A stretch of 7,866 nt of DNA from Pyrinomonadaceae bacterium (lineage in GTDB: Bacteria > Acidobacteriota > Blastocatellia > Pyrinomonadales > Pyrinomonadaceae), in contig JAICPV010000083.1 of the NCBI GenBank assembly GCA_025929655.1, forward strand, positions 1 to 7,866. The letters are read 5' to 3'. Of the stretch, positions 5,446-7,866 are shown piece by piece. The stretch's first letter is position 1. Every line of letters begins with the position of its first letter. A program made the position numbers and the translations under genes. The notes beneath the pieces were generated by a model. That model saw nothing but the letters and a program-made list of their open reading frames with translations, did not search any database and had not been told where the DNA came from.

Positions 5446-6579
5446 ATGGAACCTGCCAAGATCCTCAAATATTTTGAAGGACGCCGTGAGGCCGCGGTTT
5501 CTGCGATCCGCGAGATCGTCGAGATCGAATCGCCTTCGTTCAATGTTGAACGAAGCCTGGCGGTCGCGAATTGGGTCGAGAAGGCTTTTCGCGCGACCGG
5601 CGTCGACCTGCAGGTGGAACGAATTGCGGCGGAACGGTGCGGCGAGCACGTTATCGTCCGAGCGTTTCCCGGCGAAGACAAACCCTTGTTGATGCTCGGG
5701 CACACCGACACCGTCCATCCGGTCGGCACGATCGAAAGAAATCCGATCCGTTTCGAAAACGACAAATTTTTCGGTCCCGGCATTTTCGACATGAAGGCCA
5801 ACATCATCTTGATGATCGAGGCCCTTCGCTTTTTCGAAGAGCACGGCTTGCGCCCCGCTCGTCCGATCACGATCGTATTGTCCTGCGACGAAGAGGTCGG
5901 CAGCCATACAGGACGGCCGATCATCGAGCAGGAAGCGGAAAATGCCGATCATTGTTTGGTACTTGAACCGTCCGCGAACGGCCGCGTGAAGACGGGACGC
6001 AAAGGGACCGGAATGTACACGCTGCGCGCTAAGGGCATTCCTGCTCACGCCGGTCTCGAACCGGAAAAAGGCGCGAGCGCGGTCCTCGAGATCGCACGGC
6101 AGATCGGACGCCTGAACACATTCAATGAAAATGATTTGGGGACAACGGTAAACGTTTGCACTGTCGCCGGTGGCACTACGACGAACGTGATCCCGGAATC
6201 CGCCGAATGCACGGTCGATGTCCGGTTTTTAACGCTCGACGAAGGCGAACGCGTCTTTGAGGAGATATTCGGGCTTAAACCGTTCGACGAACGCGTGACT
6301 TTGGAAATTTTAGGGAACATGAACCGCCCGCCGCTCGAACGCACGAACGGCGTCGTTCATCTATACGAGAAGGCCCGCGACCTGGCAGCGTCTTTTGGCT
6401 ACGACCTGGGCGAAACGCAGGTCGGCGGCGCGTCGGACGGCAACTTCGTCGCCGCGCTCGAGGTGCCGGTGCTTGATGGCCTCGGCGTCACCGGTGCAGG
6501 CGCGCACACGTTGGAAGAACATATTTTGGTTAGCGATATCGCGAAACGCGCGACGCTGGTGAGTTTACTTCTTTCTTAG
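5446..6579 (+). CDS. M20 family metallopeptidase, carboxypeptidase G2-like
   Basis: A 377-residue di-zinc amidohydrolase/peptidase of the M20 family, nearest by motif to glutamate carboxypeptidase (CPG2). Zinc and catalytic residues: His86 and catalytic Asp88 (LGHTDTVHPVG), Asp115 (GPGIFDMKAN), base Glu149 and zinc ligand Glu150 (CDEEVGS), Glu174 (LEPS), and His354 (GAHTLEE). The first six lie at the same spacing as in CPG2. A lid/dimerisation domain spans about 185-295, with the conserved GIPAHAG (His201). Unlike CPG2 there is no signal peptide, so it should be cytoplasmic. ATG 5446 directly follows GGTGA and lies 6 bases after the nuclease stop, so the two genes are probably cotranscribed and perhaps translationally coupled. 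The substrate is unknown; an N-acyl or C-terminal glutamate/amino-acid conjugate would fit the family. The stop is followed at once by a hairpin repeat. Confidence 0.94.
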   Translation: MEPAKILKYFEGRREAAVSAIREIVEIESPSFNVERSLAVANWVEKAFRATGVDLQVERIAAERCGEHVIVRAFPGEDKPLLMLGHTDTVHPVGTIERNPIRFENDKFFGPGIFDMKANIILMIEALRFFEEHGLRPARPITIVLSCDEEVGSHTGRPIIEQEAENADHCLVLEPSANGRVKTGRKGTGMYTLRAKGIPAHAGLEPEKGASAVLEIARQIGRLNTFNENDLGTTVNVCTVAGGTTTNVIPESAECTVDVRFLTLDEGERVFEEIFGLKPFDERVTLEILGNMNRPPLERTNGVVHLYEKARDLAASFGYDLGETQVGGASDGNFVAALEVPVLDGLGVTGAGAHTLEEHILVSDIAKRATLVSLLLS

Positions 6580-6584
6580 CGCTT

Positions 6585-6669
6585 TTAACGCGGATCGGCC
6601 AGATTAGGCGGAAAAAACCGGATAAGAATGAATCAGATTGATCCGCTCGATCTGCCAGATCCGCGTTAA
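6585..6669. repeat. Intergenic hairpin repeat with GGATC-type arms
   Basis: TTAACGCGGATC (6585-6596) pairs perfectly with GATCCGCGTTAA (6658-6669). The pairing goes on imperfectly inward (GGCCAGAT with ATCTGCCA, and further GGCGG with CCGCT stretches) over most of the 85 bases. It fills the gap between the peptidase stop and selC. There is no long T run, so it is at best a weak terminator. It is unrelated in wording to the hairpin at 1253-1318 and looks like a dispersed repeat of a second type. Confidence 0.7.
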
Positions 6670-6691
6670 GAAATTTTATTGATAAATACTC

Positions 6692-6790
6692 GGAGGCGCA
6701 TCCTGTCCGGTGATGGGCGCGGTCTTCAAAACCGTCTGTGAGTGCGCGGGAGCGCACTTGGGTGGGTTCGACTCCCACACGCCTCCGCCA
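6692..6790 (+). tRNA. selC: tRNA-Sec (anticodon UCA), selenocysteine tRNA
   Basis: Carries serine, then selenocysteine, to in-frame UGA codons with SelA, SelD and SelB. Elements seen: acceptor GGAGGCG (6692-6698) with CGCCTCC (6780-6786), discriminator G6787 and encoded CCA 6788-6790; a long six-pair D stem (6702-6707 with 6712-6717) and a four-base D loop; anticodon stem 6719-6723/6731-6735 with loop CTTCAAA and anticodon TCA at 6726-6728; a seven-pair variable arm (6741-6747/6752-6758, loop GGGA); and T arm GTGGG/CCCAC with loop TTCGACT. The six-pair D stem, tiny D loop and very long variable arm are marks of bacterial tRNA-Sec. The eighth acceptor pair, normally formed in bacteria, is C6699 opposite A6779 and is mismatched. 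The length of 99 bases fits. No clear own promoter was found. Confidence 0.97.
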
Positions 6791-6795
6791 GAATT

Positions 6796-6828
6796 AGTGG
6801 TCAGTTGTCAGTGGACAGTGGTCAGTTG
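6796..6828. repeat. Short GTCAGT-type direct repeat
   Basis: AGTGGTCAGTTG occurs twice (6796-6807 and 6817-6828), with a variant, GTCAGTGGAC, between. Tandem GTCAGT/GTGGTCAGT tracts are, to my knowledge, scattered in intergenic DNA of many bacteria. Here one lies between the selC CCA end and the dprA start, just where the dprA ribosome site should be. Confidence 0.65.
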
Positions 6829-6833
6829 AAGAG

Positions 6834-7866
6834 ATGATAAGTTGGATAGCTCTTAATATGACGCCTGGGGTTGGCCCTAGAGCGGCGACGAAGCTGCTTG
6901 AGCGGTTTGGCTCGCCCGACGCGGTCTTTCAGGCCCGGCGGCCGGAGTTGGAATCGCTGCGTCTGAAGCCCGAGACGATCGAGAGCATTCTCAAAAAAGA
7001 GTTTGAGGAAAATGCGGTTGACGAGCTTGAAAAAGTAAAACAGCTCGGCGGCGATGTTTTGATATTGGATGACGGAAGTTATCCGCCGCTGCTTCGCGAG
7101 ATCGCCGATCCGCCGATAACGCTTTACGTGAAGGGCGATTGGCAGGCTTGTTTTGATCAGCCCTGTGTGGCGGTGATCGGTTCACGGATGTGTTCGACAT
7201 ACGGCGAGAACGCTGCGGAAATGTTGGCACGTGACCTGGCTTCGCGCGGGATCTGCATGGTTTCCGGTCTCGCTCGCGGAATCGACGCCGCGGCGCATAA
7301 AGGCGCGATCCGCGGCGGCGGAAAAACCATCGCTGTGATGGGAACCGGGATCGATAATGTTTATCCGCGGGAGAACACTCGATTGGTTCGAGAGATACTG
7401 GAATCGGGCGGGTGCGTAGTTTCGCAGTTTCCACTCGGCACGCCGCCGCTCAAGGACAATTTTCCGTACCGCAACCGCATAATCAGCGGCCTTAGCCTTG
7501 GTGTTCTTATTATCGAGGCCTCCGAACGTAGCGGCTCACTGATAACGGCGCGTCTGGCCGCCGAACAAGACCGCGAGGTGATGGCCGTGCCGGGGAATAT
7601 CACTTCGGGAAATTCTTATGGCACGAATTACCTGATCAAATCCGGCGCCAAACTTGTCCAGCAATGGCAGGACGTCGTCGCCGAGCTGCCGAGCGAGATC
7701 GCCGCTGCGATCCTGCCCCCGAAGATCGACCAGGAATCGAACGGGCATTCTCCGAAACAACAGGAACTGATCCCGGCCGGCCTCAATGAAAACGAAAAAC
7801 GCATCTGGCCCCTGCTGCCTGTCGATGATTCCATACATATAGATGTATTGCTCGAATCGAGCGGGC
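6834..7866 (+). CDS. dprA: DprA/Smf DNA-processing protein (3' end cut by window edge)
   Basis: DprA binds single-stranded DNA taken up during transformation and loads RecA on it in the cytoplasm. I translate 344 codons without a stop. The N-terminal helical part (2-60) has a helix-hairpin-helix-like MTPGVGPRAATKLL. The Rossmann-like core covers about 75-285: YPPLLREIADPP (83-94), IGSR (115-118), SGLARGIDAAAH (144-155), GTGIDNVYP (170-178), NFPYRNRIISGLS (209-221), SGSLITA (233-239), VPGN (252-255), then SYGTNYLIKSGA. A variable linker (285-316) leads into the start of the C-terminal winged helix (LNENEKRIWPLL), cut by the edge. ATG 6834 is the natural family start; only GAAGAG directly upstream could serve the ribosome. 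It follows selC by 43 bases with no visible promoter and may share its transcript. Confidence 0.95.
   Translation, partial: MISWIALNMTPGVGPRAATKLLERFGSPDAVFQARRPELESLRLKPETIESILKKEFEENAVDELEKVKQLGGDVLILDDGSYPPLLREIADPPITLYVKGDWQACFDQPCVAVIGSRMCSTYGENAAEMLARDLASRGICMVSGLARGIDAAAHKGAIRGGGKTIAVMGTGIDNVYPRENTRLVREILESGGCVVSQFPLGTPPLKDNFPYRNRIISGLSLGVLIIEASERSGSLITARLAAEQDREVMAVPGNITSGNSYGTNYLIKSGAKLVQQWQDVVAELPSEIAAAILPPKIDQESNGHSPKQQELIPAGLNENEKRIWPLLPVDDSIHIDVLLESSG

Noticed and set aside
5338..6048. Minus-strand frame of 236 codons
   Set aside because: It overlaps the end of the nuclease gene and the first half of the M20 gene, both with intact active-site motifs. It is a codon-bias shadow without a domain.
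6530..6778. Minus-strand frame of 82 codons
   Set aside because: It is antisense to selC and the hairpin repeat, which explain the sequence better.
6692..6790. selC as an integration site for a genomic island
   Set aside because: selC is a known target for integrases in some bacteria, but there is no integrase and no repeat of the tRNA 3' end within the window; dprA follows directly.
6991..7838. Several minus-strand frames of 68 to 147 codons
   Set aside because: All are antisense to dprA, whose motifs run unbroken through the region.

Overview
The window looks like an ordinary chromosomal stretch of a GC-moderate bacterium, most likely an Acidobacteriota member of the Blastocatellia/Pyrinomonadales type. 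This placement is inferred. It rests on a membrane protein with a CPKC...FCLEDG zinc-ribbon start (a style I associate with that group), an E1 dehydrogenase alpha region of the type often fused to beta, and dispersed hairpin repeats between genes. No mobile-element gene, CRISPR array, phage gene or origin is visible.

Layout. The minus strand at 1-1168 carries the 5' part of a thiamine-diphosphate E1 alpha-type 2-oxoacid dehydrogenase that runs off the left edge. A 27-bp-arm hairpin repeat separates it from a divergent, complete Ada DNA-alkylation repair/regulator gene (1389-2444). Ada converges on a small VOC/glyoxalase-fold protein (minus, 2520-2924), with a shared hairpin between them that could terminate both. 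A zinc-ribbon/transmembrane/SH3 protein follows (3048-3809), with a promoter so close to its ATG that the mRNA may be leaderless. It converges on a small CxH/CxxC protein (minus, 3964-4233); two hairpins lie between them, one facing each way. A promoter at 4387-4415 precedes a likely two-gene operon: an exported S1/P1-type zinc nuclease (4453-5439) and, 6 bases later, an M20 CPG2-like metallopeptidase (5446-6579). After a third hairpin repeat comes selC, the selenocysteine tRNA with anticodon UCA (6692-6790), then a short GTCAGT-type repeat and the 5' part of dprA (6834 to the right edge).

How the genes relate. The neighbourhood is mixed: central metabolism, DNA repair, DNA uptake/recombination, secreted hydrolases and translation. 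Only the nuclease and peptidase look like a real operon. The most informative element is the selenocysteine tRNA, because it implies that the genome encodes SelA, SelB, SelD and selenoproteins elsewhere. I see no selenoprotein gene in this window, and I did not find a convincing new multi-gene system. The better leads are the small CxH/CxxC protein, the selC acceptor-stem mismatch, the possible leaderless gene and the families of intergenic hairpins.
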